A DNA stretch of 64,000 nt, from NCBI RefSeq assembly GCF_040712315.1, contig NC_134017.1:17700001-17764000 (forward strand), in the 5' to 3' direction. Position 1 is the stretch's first letter; each line of letters begins with the position of its first letter. This DNA is from Castanea sativa. Lineage: Eukaryota > Streptophyta > Magnoliopsida > Fagales > Fagaceae. Positions 45,120 to 57,242 of this stretch are shown here, one piece after another. The position numbers and the translations under genes were made by a program. Below the pieces are notes generated by a model. That model did not search any database. It was not told the DNA's origin and saw nothing but the letters and a program-made list of their open reading frames with translations.

Positions 45120-47054
45120 CACCCCTAACTTAAATCTTGCTAGTCCCAAGCAATCCACAAAGCACCCATGTTTACTAAAAGTGAAAAAAAAAAAAAAAAA
45201 AAACTAAAATACAAGCCACTTTCATAGGCTACACGATTGCACTTCCTATGTGCAGTAAGTCTTTAAACCCCTAGGTCACCCTAGTGGACGAGTTTACTCT
45301 CATGAGGGTTTGTAGTGACTCTACCCACAAAAGTCAAAGGTTTCCTGAAAATTCCTGCAGCAAATGTTAGTCTGCTTTATCATTATATCATACAAATGAA
45401 CTTTCAATTTTTGAGTTGGGATACTATTCATCATATTAAAGAGTTTTCATTAGCTTCACTTATGGAGTGTGTGTGTGCATAGCCCATCCAATCAAACCAG
45501 TTTTTCCAAACATGCATAGACTAAGAATAATCTAGATTAAAGCCTACTCCAAAACCTCTCTTAAGTCATCAACACTCTGAAAGAACACACATAGAAGTAA
45601 TAGTTACTCTCTTCAAATCACATGTGAACAAAAAGGAGGAAAGAAGTTTTAAGAATATCACATGTGTATACAAAAGCAGCCGCTAAAACAATGGAAAAAG
45701 ATCTCTTGGAAAGGATGTTGAATTCCTGGAAACATGAGGTTAATACCATTCTCATCCCTAGTTTTTATCCCAAACACATACCAGCCATGCACCTTTAGGA
45801 TCAAATAGGACTTTAAGCTCAGTGGTAGTATAATCTTATGAAGGCCAACTGCTCACTTTGAAATGTGAGGTATATGAATCCAATGCAGAAAATTCAAGCC
45901 AAACCCAACTTATAGTGATAACAGCCAACTTGAATCAAAATAACATTTACTCAACCATATAACCCTTCTGAAATACATGAAATATGTGTAAGACACCAAT
46001 GCTTTATTGATTGATTATGTATGTCTCCTCTTTCTTTCTTTCTTTTTTTCTTTTTTTTCTTTTTGATCTTTTTTTTTTTTTTTTTTTTTTTTTAAGAAAA
46101 GAGAGACAATGGTGGTATCTAAACACATTGATTGCTCAAAACCTAAACCCCCATGAGAATACCCATAAATAAAAAAAATTTCTGGTATTGTAGAAGTATT
46201 TCCCATGGCTCAAATGATGGTGACAATGGTGAATGTAAAGGTAGACTGAATATTTGTTTAGCTGGTGACAAAAAAAATTGGTGCTCTTAGGCCTCATCTC
46301 CTAAAATTTCACATAAACCAGCATGCCTAAGGATAAAAATAAGTAGGATCATGGTATATCTCCCCATAATGTTGCTAGTAGTCAACCAAAAAATATAGAG
46401 ATCTTTTACAAATATTGAAGCATATGAAAGAAATTTAAGAATTCAAACAAAGATATACTCTCATAAAAAAAAGTAAGGCTCAAGAACTCTCCATATAGGT
46501 TGAGTTTCAACTTTTATCTAGCTTGTTCATGATCCATGCATATCCAACATCCAACCGTCCACTAACCTGGCTATTATGCTCAGAAGTTTCCAATTGTGCT
46601 CTTCATAAAAAAGTCTTAATATAACAAATAGTATAACCAACTCAGCATTATTCATTCCATCACATTATATAAAAATAAAGCTTATAACTCTTCTACATTC
46701 AAATTCAAGGTTTTTTTTTTTTTTTTCCAGAGAATTGAAAATTTGCAACAAAAAAGAAAGAAAAAAAAATCATGCAAGGTGCAACAAAATGTGTAGATCT
46801 CTCCCCCCAACTAAAATATTGCATTGTCCTCAATGTATCAAAGCCAAAATAAATTCAAGTATAAAGGGAAGAAGTTACCTTTAGCATTTCTTTTTTTTTT
46901 TTGAAATTTCTTTCACACCTGCAAATGTTAGCTCACAAAAGAAAAATAATAACAAAAAAAAAACATAAAAAAAAATAACAAAAACAAAAGGCAAAAAGAA
47001 AAAAGAAACAAAGAAAAAAAAACATGGTACAATTTCATATGGCCCTTTCAGATT
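45120..47054 (-). other. Athila-like 3' untranslated region
   Basis: No coding sequence. The minus strand has the ACATTGAGGACAATGCAATA motif near 46835 and a G-run (GGGGGGAG), common 3' of Athila pol. Long T/A homopolymers at 45185-45203, 46068-46093 and 46711-46728 produce short spurious frames. Confidence 0.7.
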
Positions 47055-48143
47055 TCATGTAGCATCCCAATAGGCAGGGATCTCAAGTGGCATAGTCTCC
47101 TCCTCTAGTATAACTCCTTCTAAGTATGGTTTTAACCTTTGTCCATTCATTTTCAAAATCCTACCATCTCTAGGGTCCTCAACTACTACAACTCCATGGT
47201 TAAACACTTCCCTTACAATGAAAGAGCCATCCCACCTAGGTTTTAACTTACCTGGGCCTAAATATGCATATTTAAGACCACCGGGCAGTGGCTTAAGCTC
47301 CAACTGTGGTGCCTCTTCACTTGAATGCACGAGCTTTTTTTCATTCTCTAGTAGCTTCTTAAAGCAAGGCTTCCATCCTTCATTAACTGCCATCATCTGT
47401 TGTTCTTTGAAAACCTGTGAGGAATCTAATAAAGAAATTTTTTTAGATACATGAATATCACATTCTAAATCATAAGAACCAATAGAATTATTAAGAAGAG
47501 TTTCAAGAGGATCAGAAAAACAATTCTTATTAAACACTTCTCGAACCACTGGCCCAATGAGGTTCACATAAGCACAGTTATCATCCTCATGCGGTTGTTT
47601 AGCCACATGAAATATATTTAGCTCCAAAGTCATGGAACCAAAAGTGAGTTGCATTCTTCCATTCTTGCAATTAATTAAAGCATTAGCTGTGGCAAGAAAA
47701 GGTCTACTCAAAATAATAGGGGTATGAACACTAGGATTTAAAACAAATTGGTAATCTAGAACAATAAAATCAACAGGATAATAAAATTGTTCAATTTTCA
47801 CCAATACATTCTCAACAATCCCTCTTGGTTCCCTTACAGAGCGATCAACCAACTATAAAGTTATTGGAGTAGGTTTCAACTCACCAAGTCCAAGTTTTTG
47901 ATATACACTAAAAGGGATCAAATTAACACCTGCCCCAAGATCTAGCAATGCATGCTCCATGATGTAATCTCCAATAGTACAAGAGATCGTAGGACAACCT
48001 GGATCCTTATACTTTGGTGGGGTCTTATGTTGAATAACTACACTTACCTGTTCTATTAGGAATGCAGTCTTCTTCACATGATGCTTTCTCTTGATGGTGC
48101 ATAAGTCCTTAATTACCTTGGTATATGCAGGCACTGATAACAT
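47055..48143 (-). pseudogene. Athila-like protease fused to integrase C-terminus by deletion
   Basis: 48143-47853 and 47852-47055 are one frame with a single stop between them. The first has the protease site 'HALLDLGAGVNLIPFSVYQKL'-type motif (D-L-G-A-G). The second continues with 'PIILSRPFLATANALINCKNG' and ends the linker at 'LELKPLPGGLKYAYLGPG', which normally leads into RT. Instead it runs straight into 'KLKPRWDGSFIVREVFNHG' and 'MNGQRLKPYLEG', the chromo-like C-terminal tail of integrase. RT, RNase H and the integrase core have been removed without losing the frame. Confidence 0.88.
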
Positions 48144-49711
48144 GCAATAATGGCAAATTTATCCTGACTTGATGCAAATGCTCTAATATCTCAGATGTGG
48201 TGTCCAATTTCCTAGGTAATTTTAAGGCTTGTGGAAATGGTGGAGGGATTAGGCATTGTTCAATGTCATCAAATCCAAGTGACTTAGTTTTATCCTTCTC
48301 TTTTTCAACCGGGATCTCCTTAGATTTCTTAGTTACTAAAGGAGAAATTTTATCAATTTCTCTACCACTCCTCAAAATGGTCACAGCTTTTATTTCCTCA
48401 TGTTTATCCTTAGATCCACTTTTAGATTTTGATTGATGGGATTGGGTTGAGTTTCGGAAGGAAGCTTCCCTCTCTCTATCCCACTCAATGAATTTGTAAG
48501 CCTAGTTATATGACTCTTGGTCTCTCTTACCTCTTCATCTAGCCTAGTGAGCATGGATTCAAACTTTTGATTTTACTCACTTTGCTTTTGAATGAAAGTA
48601 CTAAGTGCATCCTCCAAGGAAAGTCTAGATGAAGATGATGCATGTGGTGAATTAAAATTCCTTGGAGCAGGAGGATTCAACACATTGTCACTCTTATAAC
48701 TCAAATACGAATGGTTTTGCATATTTGGATTATAATTGTTAGAATATGAAGAATTATTTGGCCAATATGAATTAAATGCATGTACTTGTTCTTCTGGCAC
48801 ATTTAAAAATGATAATGTGATGCACATTCATTTATAGCATGGTTTATCTCATGACAGATTTTACACACCTTCATTGGGTCCTCTCTAAAGGTAGCACTAA
48901 CACTCTTACTTCATTTCATTTTGAGTGCCTCAATTTCTTTAGTTAACATGCTGATTTTTGCACTAATGTTATCATCTTCCCTCAACTTGAAAACGCTTCT
49001 ACTAGAAGTGGTAGTGTTAGTTCTAGTCCTATCAGTGGAGTCCATAGGGCTAGGTCCAGTCCATGTGTTAGAGTTTTCGGCTATCTCATCAAGATAATCC
49101 ATTGTATCTTAGGGTTCTTTTTGTAAAAAGTCCCCTCCGCATGAGAATTGAACAAACTATCAGTCCCTATGTGTAAGTCCTTCATAAAAATAGCTAACCA
49201 ACCTCCAATTTTCATACCCATGAGTTGGGCAGAAATTGAAAAGATCTTTGTACCTTTCCCAAGCTTGGTATAAGGTCTCATTCTCTCCTTAGACAAAACT
49301 AGCTATCCTTTTTTTTACTTGCTAGACTTTGTGGGGTGGCAAATGTTTCTTAAAAAACTCTTTGGCCATCTCCCCCCAACTACCTATAGACCTAGGTTTC
49401 AAGGTGTAAAACCAATTTCTTGCCTTATCCTTAAGAGAAAAAGGAAAGAAACGTAACTTAGCTGTCTCAATAACATTTTGCACATAGAAACTACTAATTA
49501 CCTCTTCTAAAGCTCTACCATGGACGTAAGGATTTTCATTTTCTTGTCCCCTAGAGTCAGGAAGTATTGCTAATAAACATGGTTTCAATTCTACATGTGG
49601 TGCATTAGGAGGAAACATGAGGCATGAAGGAATAGAATTTTGTGCGGGATGCAACAATTCAGACATAGTTCTTCTATTCTCCTCATAATTATTACATGTT
49701 TCATCACCCAT
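48144..49711 (-). pseudogene. Athila-like gag
   Basis: ATG 49711 ('MGDETCNNYEENRR'). The core contains 'LKPCLLAILPDSRGQENENPYVHG', 'RFFPFSLKDKARNWFYTLKP' and 'WGEMAKEFFKKHLPPH', typical of Athila gag. It then breaks: a stop at about 49321, frameshifted blocks 49296-49081 and 49102-48911, and a possible zinc-finger 'CKICHEINHAINEC' near 48860. A later block (48384-48109) has 'TILRSGREI' and 'FPQALKLPRKLDT', marking the gag-protease junction. Confidence 0.85.
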
Positions 49712-49965
49712 GATTGATGAAGAAGGTAAAGGTGAAGGTGTGTCAAAATGATTATCAAAGTATGTTTCAAAAATTTATAATCTACCTCTCTTGTTTCTAA
49801 CCCAAATGCTCATGCAACAATGAATCAACAATCAAATAAAATAAAATAAAAACAAATAGAAAAATAAAAACAAAAGAAGGGAAAAATGGAATGAAGTTAC
49901 CAATAGAAGAATTTCCACCAGCTATGCTCCAAAAAAAATAAATTTCCTCTGAACACGCAACAGCT

Positions 49966-49982
49966 CCCGGGCAACGGTGCCA
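49966..49982 (-). promoter_or_regulatory. Primer-binding site of Athila-like element
   Basis: Minus-strand TGGCACCGTTGCCCGGG adjacent to the 5' LTR. It matches the TGGCGCCGTTGCCGGGG site (Asp tRNA type) with few changes. Confidence 0.85.
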
Positions 49983-49986
49983 AAAT

Positions 49987-51040
49987 TGCTTGCTCACTCC
50001 CAAGTGCAGGAGATTGTAGCAATATAATTCTCGGAGTACTGAGGACGAACCACAAGGAGTAGGGTAAATTCAAAGACAATATAATTAAATAATAATTTTG
50101 GTGAAGAAGAAGAATACTTTTGCTTGGTGATTGTTAACAAGAATAATAATAAAAATTTATTTAAATCAATAATGTAAATACTAGGGCATCGAGGTGTTTC
50201 CCTATATTGATATGAGATTCTTTATGATCTAAGAAAATATCTATTTTATAATTGATTTTTTTTATACAGTTAAAAACTTATGATTCGGTTGAACTGAGAC
50301 AATTCAAGAATGCATGATAACCTTAATTAATAATGTGGTCAGAAAAGTTTTTCAGAAAAACTCATTCACTTTAAAATTTGATTTCTATTTGAAACTATTA
50401 GAAATTCATCTAAACAATAAGAAAAACATTATTGAACTTATTGAAAGCATGGAAGAACTAATACATCAAAAGAAATATAATTGAACAATGAAATATGTTG
50501 TTGATAAAATCCTAGAAAAAATCGCATTGAATATTCATACCGTATAGAAGAAACATATCCCCTAGCCCTAGCAAAGAGTTTAGGCTGCCATTAGAGAAAG
50601 GAAAATACAAGATTTTCTCTGCCCAAAATTGGTTCTACACAGCCCCCTTCAAAACCCTAACATTAAAGTGTCCAAAGAAAATAAAACTTCTACTATTTTT
50701 AATTTCCGTCCAGGTTTACAATGGTAACTTGTGAGTTAATTTTGGCCTTCAAAACTTGTGAATTTAGAAAAACTCAAAACTGTAAAGTTGTAGATAATTA
50801 AGTTACAGTTTCAACCCATCTAGCCTTGTGTCAATTGGATTTTTGATGAGTGAGATACGTCCAAAATACTGATCAGTACTCAAATCAGATTTTTCCTTTT
50901 CAGATTCTGCCTCTTTGGTTTCTTTCCTTATTTGAAGCTTCCAATCAGAGTAGACGATCCAAGCACTCTAGCTACACCTACTTAGACATTTAAGCATGGT
51001 ACTTTAGCTCCACTTAATTCTAGTTTGGCCTCCATTCTCT
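49987..51040 (-). repeat. 5' LTR of Athila-like element, truncated
   Basis: Collinear with 43858-44920 at high identity, then stops at CCTCCATTCTCTCA near 51040 and joins a copia LTR fragment. About 200 bp of U3 are lost. Confidence 0.88.
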
Positions 51041-51395
51041 CAACTCTTAAAACATATCAACATACCAACTAGAAGTCTCCACTTTCATAATCAAGGCAAA
51101 TCATCTTAGTTGATATGTTATATTCTTCACAGATGAAATGCCCAATTTCATCACCGACTACGAACTATAATTTTGAGTTTACAAAGGACTTGTGATTTAT
51201 ATCTTTTGTGACTTTTCACATAAATCACATACTATGCATCTCATGGACTATATGATAATGTCCGAATATTCATGTTACTATTATTTTAGATAATAATAAA
51301 ACAACTTTATTAATCACAATATTAAGTCATACATAACTTCATACAAAATATCATACATAACATCATACAATAGGATTTAAGGGCACTAATCCTAA
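51041..51395 (-). repeat. Remnant of the 5' LTR of copia element 2
   Basis: AACTCTTAAAACATATCAAC through CTAATCCTAACA matches the right end of the copia LTR family. Its position on the far side of the Athila-like element makes it the outer edge of copia element 2. Confidence 0.88.
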
Positions 51396-51477
51396 CATGC
51401 GAAGCCCGGATTCAGCCCAAAAAGGATGTATATGACATGCAATCCTTAATGAAGAGGAAAGACGTTTTCAAAGTACA

Positions 51478-51483
<6 letters not shown>

Positions 51484-51521
<38 letters not shown>
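51484..51521. repeat. (AT)n microsatellite
   Basis: Uninterrupted AT run in the Tat leader. Confidence 0.92.
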
Positions 51522-51525
<4 letters not shown>

Positions 51526-53342
51526 GTGGGTGTGGTCCCAATCTATGCTTTTCTAGGGCATTCAGGCAAAGTACCTGATTTTCATGGAGAAAATCCGGTG
51601 ACATGTTACCTAACTTTTGTGGCGGAAATTAGACATCGCTTTGTCTTAGGTGGCAAGGACGGTGACAGTCACACCAAAGGGGGGTGAGTTGGTATATATA
51701 TACATACATCATGCACAATGCAAGTGCACAGAGCAGGAAAGTAAATGCCTACATCCCTAGAGCATGACCCAAAATATAGGTGTAGGAAAGTAAACAAGGG
51801 TCACCATACTCTAGAGATGAGGACGAATGGTACATGGCATGATATATCTAATACAACCTATCTAATAAAGAAAGGAAGTAGGAAGAAAGGAGGTTCAAAA
51901 GAGTACATAACCAAATAGGAGAGGCTAGACCCCTAAATCTACTGAACATAGCTACTTGGCTTATATCCATATGTCCGCATCCTCACCCTTTTTACTTGCT
52001 CCTGAGATACCGTGCCCTAGCTCCATACGTCCTCGCTCCATGGGTGTACATACAAAGGCAAAGGCAACAAACCAATAGACAAGCAATGGAAGGAAAAAGA
52101 TGCAATAAGCATGTGAAAGAGGCATAAAGCAGATAAGCATGATAGATGTGGCAAGCATAGCATCGGCAGGAGACATGACGAGCCACAAGATAAACAAACA
52201 AACAAGAAAGCAAGAAGGCAAATTGGCAAGCAAGCAAACAAGAAAGAAGGCAAACAAGCAAAAAGGCAAACAAAGGTGGTGTCCACAAAGGACAAATGTA
52301 GGTTTGGATCAGACATCCGTAGCTTCATTGTATTGAAGTATGGACGACACACTAGCAAGCAAGACTCATGCATGAACTTGTACGCAAACGTGTAAAGATG
52401 TATAGAAAGCCAAAGAGTGGCATAAACAAGCATGACAAGCATATCATTGCACCGAGTGGAAAAGGGAAGGGTACATATGGAGCAACCTGGCATTCGGAGA
52501 TGCCTCCCAAATGGTTACATCCGAACAAGGCCTCATGAGCATCGAATATAACCAAACAAGATCAAGCCCGTAGAGGGCGCCAAACATGGCAAAGCCTAGA
52601 ATTAGAGAGGCTAACACAAGAATAACGCATTGAAGCAAACAAGCATAGACGTGCAAATAGGGTGATCCAAACCCTTTGATGTGGGCCTCGGTGTATGGAC
52701 GATGACAAAGACCATAGGGTCTAACCATTAGGCCAAAACACAAGAAAATGCAACAAAAGGAACAAAAGGGCTACGATAGCACATGGCATGAAAAACAAGG
52801 TCTACGTCTATGCACATAAATATGGCGAGAAGCAAGCAAGCACATAGATGATGGCATAAAGCATGTAGAGAGCATTGATCTAAGCATGTAAACACAACGA
52901 TCTACACATATAAGCATGGAAATATGCATGTAGACATGTGAATGTACATCTAACAATGTGGATGTAAGCATAAAAGCATGGAAGAACACAAATCTAAGCA
53001 TACGAGCATATGAAGGCATAGATCTAGACATATAGACATATAAATATGCATGTAAACATGTAGATATAAGCAAGGCATGGCTGAAAACATCTTACAAGCA
53101 TGTGACCATGCAACCCTAACATCAACATGGAACAAAAAGAGGAACAAAGCATAGGAAAACATGGTATAAAGCATAAAACATGTAGGAAAGATGAATAACA
53201 CATAAACAAGCATGGAAGAACATGGATCTAAACTAAGAACATGCTAGGAGCAAGATAAAGCAAGAAACATGCTATGGAATGCAATAAATCATGTTATTAG
53301 GGAAAAAAGAGCAAGATAAATGCTAGAAAAAGATTTAGAAAG

Positions 53343-53387
53343 TTAGGGGTGTGGATAGTAGCTAAAAATTTACATCCACACCCCTAA
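53343..53387 (-). other. Stem-loop in Tat LTR family A (copy 2)
   Basis: Arms TTAGGGGTGTGGAT and ATCCACACCCCTAA pair perfectly. It lies about 200 bases downstream of the TATA box on the minus strand, so it would be in the transcript leader. Confidence 0.85.
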
Positions 53388-53592
53388 ACCCCAAATCCCA
53401 AGATATAGAACTAAGGAAAAGAAGATTGGGTATAAGAACAATATCTTGCATATTTTATGAAGAGAGGAGAATCAAAAAGCTTTGATGTGTTTTTTGTGTT
53501 TGGAAGAGAGGATAAATGTGTAAAAAATGTCCAAGCAGAGAGCAGGAAGCCAAGAAGCCCTTTTTTTTTTTTTGGTCTAGAGGTGCCTGGGG

Positions 53593-53602
53593 CCTTTTTA
53601 TA
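53593..53602 (-). promoter_or_regulatory. TATA box of LTR family A
   Basis: Minus-strand TATAAAAAGG in a G+C-rich context (GAGGC-TATAAAAAGG-CCCC). It orients the LTR. Confidence 0.7.
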
Positions 53603-54213
53603 GCCTCGGCACACTTTACGAGGCAGTAGCCCTTGTAGGGCCACCATCTTCAAATGGCCTCAAATCGGGTTGATCTTGACACCCCTGGAAAGATCTTGAT
53701 TTCCTGCTTCTAAAACGGTATGGAACTTGAATCAAAAGTTAGTGGTGCATCGATCGGTGCCTTATCCCGGTTTTCGTGATACGGCCGTTCCAACTTCAAT
53801 TTTGATCCATGAATAGTCGTTGGATTGAGAATTTGATAATCTTTGTAATGCGTTGGTTTCAACCCGTTTTGACGGCCGGATCAAAATAGGGTTTTTAGGG
53901 GCCACTCAAGGTCAACTACAGGTCAAACTAGATCAAACTTGGTCTAAGTAACCAAAAAACTTCGGAAAGCTCGGGTTTGATGTAAAACTATGAAAAGTGT
54001 TGTTTTGTGAGGATTTTGACCGCATTTGACCTTCGGTTAACCCTAGGTTGACTAGGGGCATTTTGGTCATTTTAGCTTAAAAGGCACTTTGGGTGCTCCA
54101 GTGTCCGAATGGGTTGCGCCACGTCATTCTAAATGTTCTTGCAGCCCCATGGAGAGAATAACATTTTTGGATTTTTTGAGGGTCTAGCACAAAAATCGAG
54201 GGCAAACAAAATA

Positions 54214-55863
54214 CAATTTCAATAGGGTGTGAACCCGCACAAGATCATAGGAACTAAGCTTGATGACACAAATAAGCACATACAAAGAGCATGCATGAAC
54301 ATATAAACAAACGTGCAAAGATTTAGATGAGAAAAGAGAGCCAAACGGGATGCCACAAAGCAAGCAAGGCAAGCATATCATCACATGAAGTGGAGAAAGG
54401 TATGCATCAATCAAACCAACATCACAAAGATGTGTTCTCACGAATGGTTATATCCAAATAAGCCACAAGAGGGACGAATGCAACCAAACAAGCAAGTGGT
54501 CCCGAAGACCAATAAGCACACGCCCACGAAGGGCATAAAGCATGGCAAGAGCCTAGATCTAGTCAGGCAAACATGGATTTAAAGCATAAAAGCAACCAAG
54601 CATAGACATGCATAGAAGAAATGATCTAGACCCTTTGATGTAGGCCAAAGAGCATGGATGTAGGCCTAGATCTCAAGATCTAAATCTACATCATACTTAA
54701 GAGCCAAAGCACAAGAAAAAGGCATAACCAGGGAGAAAAAGGCAAAACCAAATAGTAGACATAGCATCCAACATATAGATCAAAACCCCTAAACAAAGAC
54801 AAGTAGCACATAAACACAAAGATCTAAGCACAAGCATGGCAAAAAGCATGGAAATAAGGAGATCAAAGCACAAAAAAGGTATTTAGACATATCCTAGCCT
54901 AAGAAGGCTAGGCCAACAACAGCAAAGCAATAAAAAGGTCATAAAACAAGTAGACGTGCTAGGAAAGCTATAAAACATGACAGAAAACTACAAAAGAGTA
55001 AAAGATAGAAAGATAAAGCAAAATAAAGCAATAAATATGCTAGGACATTGAATGGGTGTAGATAGTAGCTAAAAAGCTACATCTACACCCCTAAACCTTA
55101 AATAGAAGGTCCTAAGGGGAGTCAGGGGTATTTATAGCTGAAATTGACTCTTCAACTTCCTTAAGTGGACGCCAGCTAGCTCCAACGACCCTTTAGGGTG
55201 CACCAGGCTGGTTACTAATGTCAACAATCTTGACTTTTTTTGGTTTTAGCTTTGACTGCATATTGGAAAGTCTTCCCGAACTCTGATTAAGCAAATCTTG
55301 GTGTCTCTAGAAAGGTCTAGATTTCTAGTTTCCAGAACACTAAAGAAATTAAAATTCCCACGGTCAGATCAAAAGTTATGGTCTTAGGAAGCATGTTAAT
55401 GCGTTTGCACGATTTTCAATATATCTCAATCGTTTTAACTCTGATTTTCGACCCATGAATATTCATTGGAAATGCAATTCAACAATGCTCACAATGACAT
55501 TGGCTCTAACTTGTTCTGACGATCGGATCAAAATTAGGGTTTTTGGTTCCCTAGGAGTTAACCTTAGGTCAAACTTGGTCAAAGTTGACGAAAATATTTG
55601 TGTAGCTTGGGTTTGATCTAGAAACATGAAAAATGGTGTTTTGGAGTGGTTTTAACCAATCTTTGACTTTCGGTTAACCTAAGGTTGACAAGAGGCATTT
55701 TGGTCACTTTGACCTAAAATGGCACTTTAAGTGCTTTGAGGCCTAAACGGGTTGTACACCATTAATCTAAATGTTTCCATGGCCCCATGGAGAAAAGTTA
55801 ATATATTTGGAAATTTCGAGGTTTGGCACCCAAATTAAGGGCAGACAAAATACGGTATCTACA
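54214..55863 (-). mobile_element. Second related Tat LTR (minus), left end truncated
   Basis: On the minus strand it begins TGTAGATACCGTATTTTGTC at about 55863, then U3, TATAAATA at 55136-55129, a hairpin and a degenerate repeat tract ending where the first LTR starts. It parallels 54213-52500 with many differences ('TCTCCATGGGGC' shared in both U3s). The two LTRs lie in tandem; no PPT is visible upstream of this one. Confidence 0.6.
55054..55090 (-). other. Stem-loop in second Tat LTR (copy 3) with paired substitution
   Basis: Arms GGGTGTAGAT and ATCTACACCC. Relative to copies 1 and 2 the stem has G-to-A on one arm and C-to-T at the paired position, keeping the helix. The stem starts about 40 bases after the TATA box. 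Confidence 0.82.
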
Positions 55864-56226
55864 CACATGCTCTAATAAAGATCAGTCTTCAACAAGGATA
55901 CTATATTTATGGTTCCTAAACCTAAACTAGGTGACGACTCCATTTACACCCTCTGCCATGATCCACCCTAGGCTAAGGTGTACTTACGCAACCATGGTTG
56001 CTGGCACTTGCGCCCACAACCCATAAAGCTAATGCAAACAACTTGTTTTTAATTACCAATGTCTGAAGATGAAGATTTACTAAAATAAAGGATTATCTTC
56101 GAACAGGCATTATGGGGTGCTTAACACCTTCCTTACATGTAACTAGACCTCCAAACTCAAAAATCAAAATTTTTTTTATCATCCGCATTATATTAGGAAA
56201 AATGATTATTTTTCTTAGCTTAGGAC
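55864..56226. other. Unassigned LTR-like fragment
   Basis: No gene. GGGTGCTTAACACCTT near 56111 parallels GGGTGCCTAACACCTT at 25822, and GTGACGACTCCATTTACACC near 55932 resembles the end region of the LTR at 23570, so this is probably a scrap of a plus-strand Tat LTR or leader. Confidence 0.4.
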
Positions 56227-56655
56227 CACTATAACAAAATGTATTTTTAGTAACGAAAAAATTCGTCACTAAAAGTCCAGTTTTTCGTCACTAAGGATCT
56301 TTAGCGATAAGATCTACTAATTAGCGACGAAACTCATTTCATCACGAAAAGTCCTGGCAATGAAAAATTTCATCCCTAAAAGTACGATTTGTTAAAATAA
56401 AATAAAAAAACTTTTAGCAACGAAAAAGTTTCATCGCTAAATGTTTTCCTCGCTAAAAACACTATTCAGTGATGAAAAAGTTCATCACTAAAACTATTTT
56501 TAAGAAAATCCAAGCACATATAGCAGGGAAAATTTTCGTCACTAAAATCATTTCTTACAAAATTCTGCTACATTTAATGACGAAATATTTTGGCACTAAA
56601 ACAATTTTTTGTTGCTATATTTGTGACGGAAAAATTCGTCGCTATAACTTATTTT
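56227..56655. repeat. CACTA left terminus with subterminal repeats
   Basis: After the CACTA end, words of the type TTCGTCACTAAAA/TTTAGTGACGAA recur in both orientations at about 56261, 56286, 56433, 56479, 56538 and 56637. Such subterminal motifs are the usual transposase-binding sites of CACTA elements. Confidence 0.88.
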
Positions 56656-57242
56656 CTATTTTTATTTCTTTCATGGCTTTGATATTAACCTATAACCTGT
56701 CATTACATTATTAAAACCTCACATTTGAGTAACACATTTATTTTTATAACACATTTATAAAAAAAGATCCATTCATTCCACAAGTAAAAAATAAAACAAG
56801 TATTCAATTCAAACTCCTACCATACAATAATTGTTTGCAACATATACAATAACTCAAGATGTTTTATAACCATACAAAAAGTGTAGCATAATATAGTTAG
56901 AACTAACAGAAGATGTCCTCATATGTCTTCAAATACTGCCAAAAGTAGATCCCCTAAAAACCACCAATAAGAAATCTGCACAAATATAAATAAAAAAAAT
57001 ACTACATTAAAATTGTAAAATAAAAACATTAACTATGTTATAAGAAACATTTCTAACAATGCATTAAGAGTAGCCACACCAATGAATTAAAATCACAACT
57101 CCTAATGTATAAGTTGTAGAAAGCAAATATAGATTTTTAAGTGTAATATAATACAATTAGTTTCAAATAATGCATCAAAAAAAGTAGTCACACCATGTAG
57201 TGCGGGTCAATTGCTAAAATAAAGAACTAACCAATAAGTGAT
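56656..57242 (-). other. CACTA 3' region, no gene
   Basis: A+T-rich, stops in all frames; lies between the subterminal repeats and the end of the second gene. Nothing else recognised. Confidence 0.6.

Larger units (their letters stand above)
43858..51040 (-). mobile_element. Athila-like Ty3/gypsy element, internally deleted
   Basis: Two collinear LTRs (43858-45119 and 49987-51040), a PBS of the TGGCACCGTTGCC type used by Athila, gag and protease motifs of that lineage, and minus orientation. RT, RNase H and most of integrase are deleted. The right LTR is truncated and fused to a copia LTR fragment. It lies inside copia element 2 and is therefore younger than it. Confidence 0.88.
51396..54213 (-). 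mobile_element. Tat/Ogre-like LTR family A (5' LTR and leader start of the minus element)
   Basis: Minus-strand LTR with U3 from about 54213 (GTATTTTGTTTGCCCTCG near the start), TATA box at 53602-53593, hairpin at 53343-53387, and a degenerate repeat tract to about 51960. Collinear with 15046-18400 in the opposite orientation. About 51396-51600 is the leader next to it. Open frames of 60-158 codons in 51961-53213 are Cys/Leu-rich products of the repeats. Confidence 0.65.
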
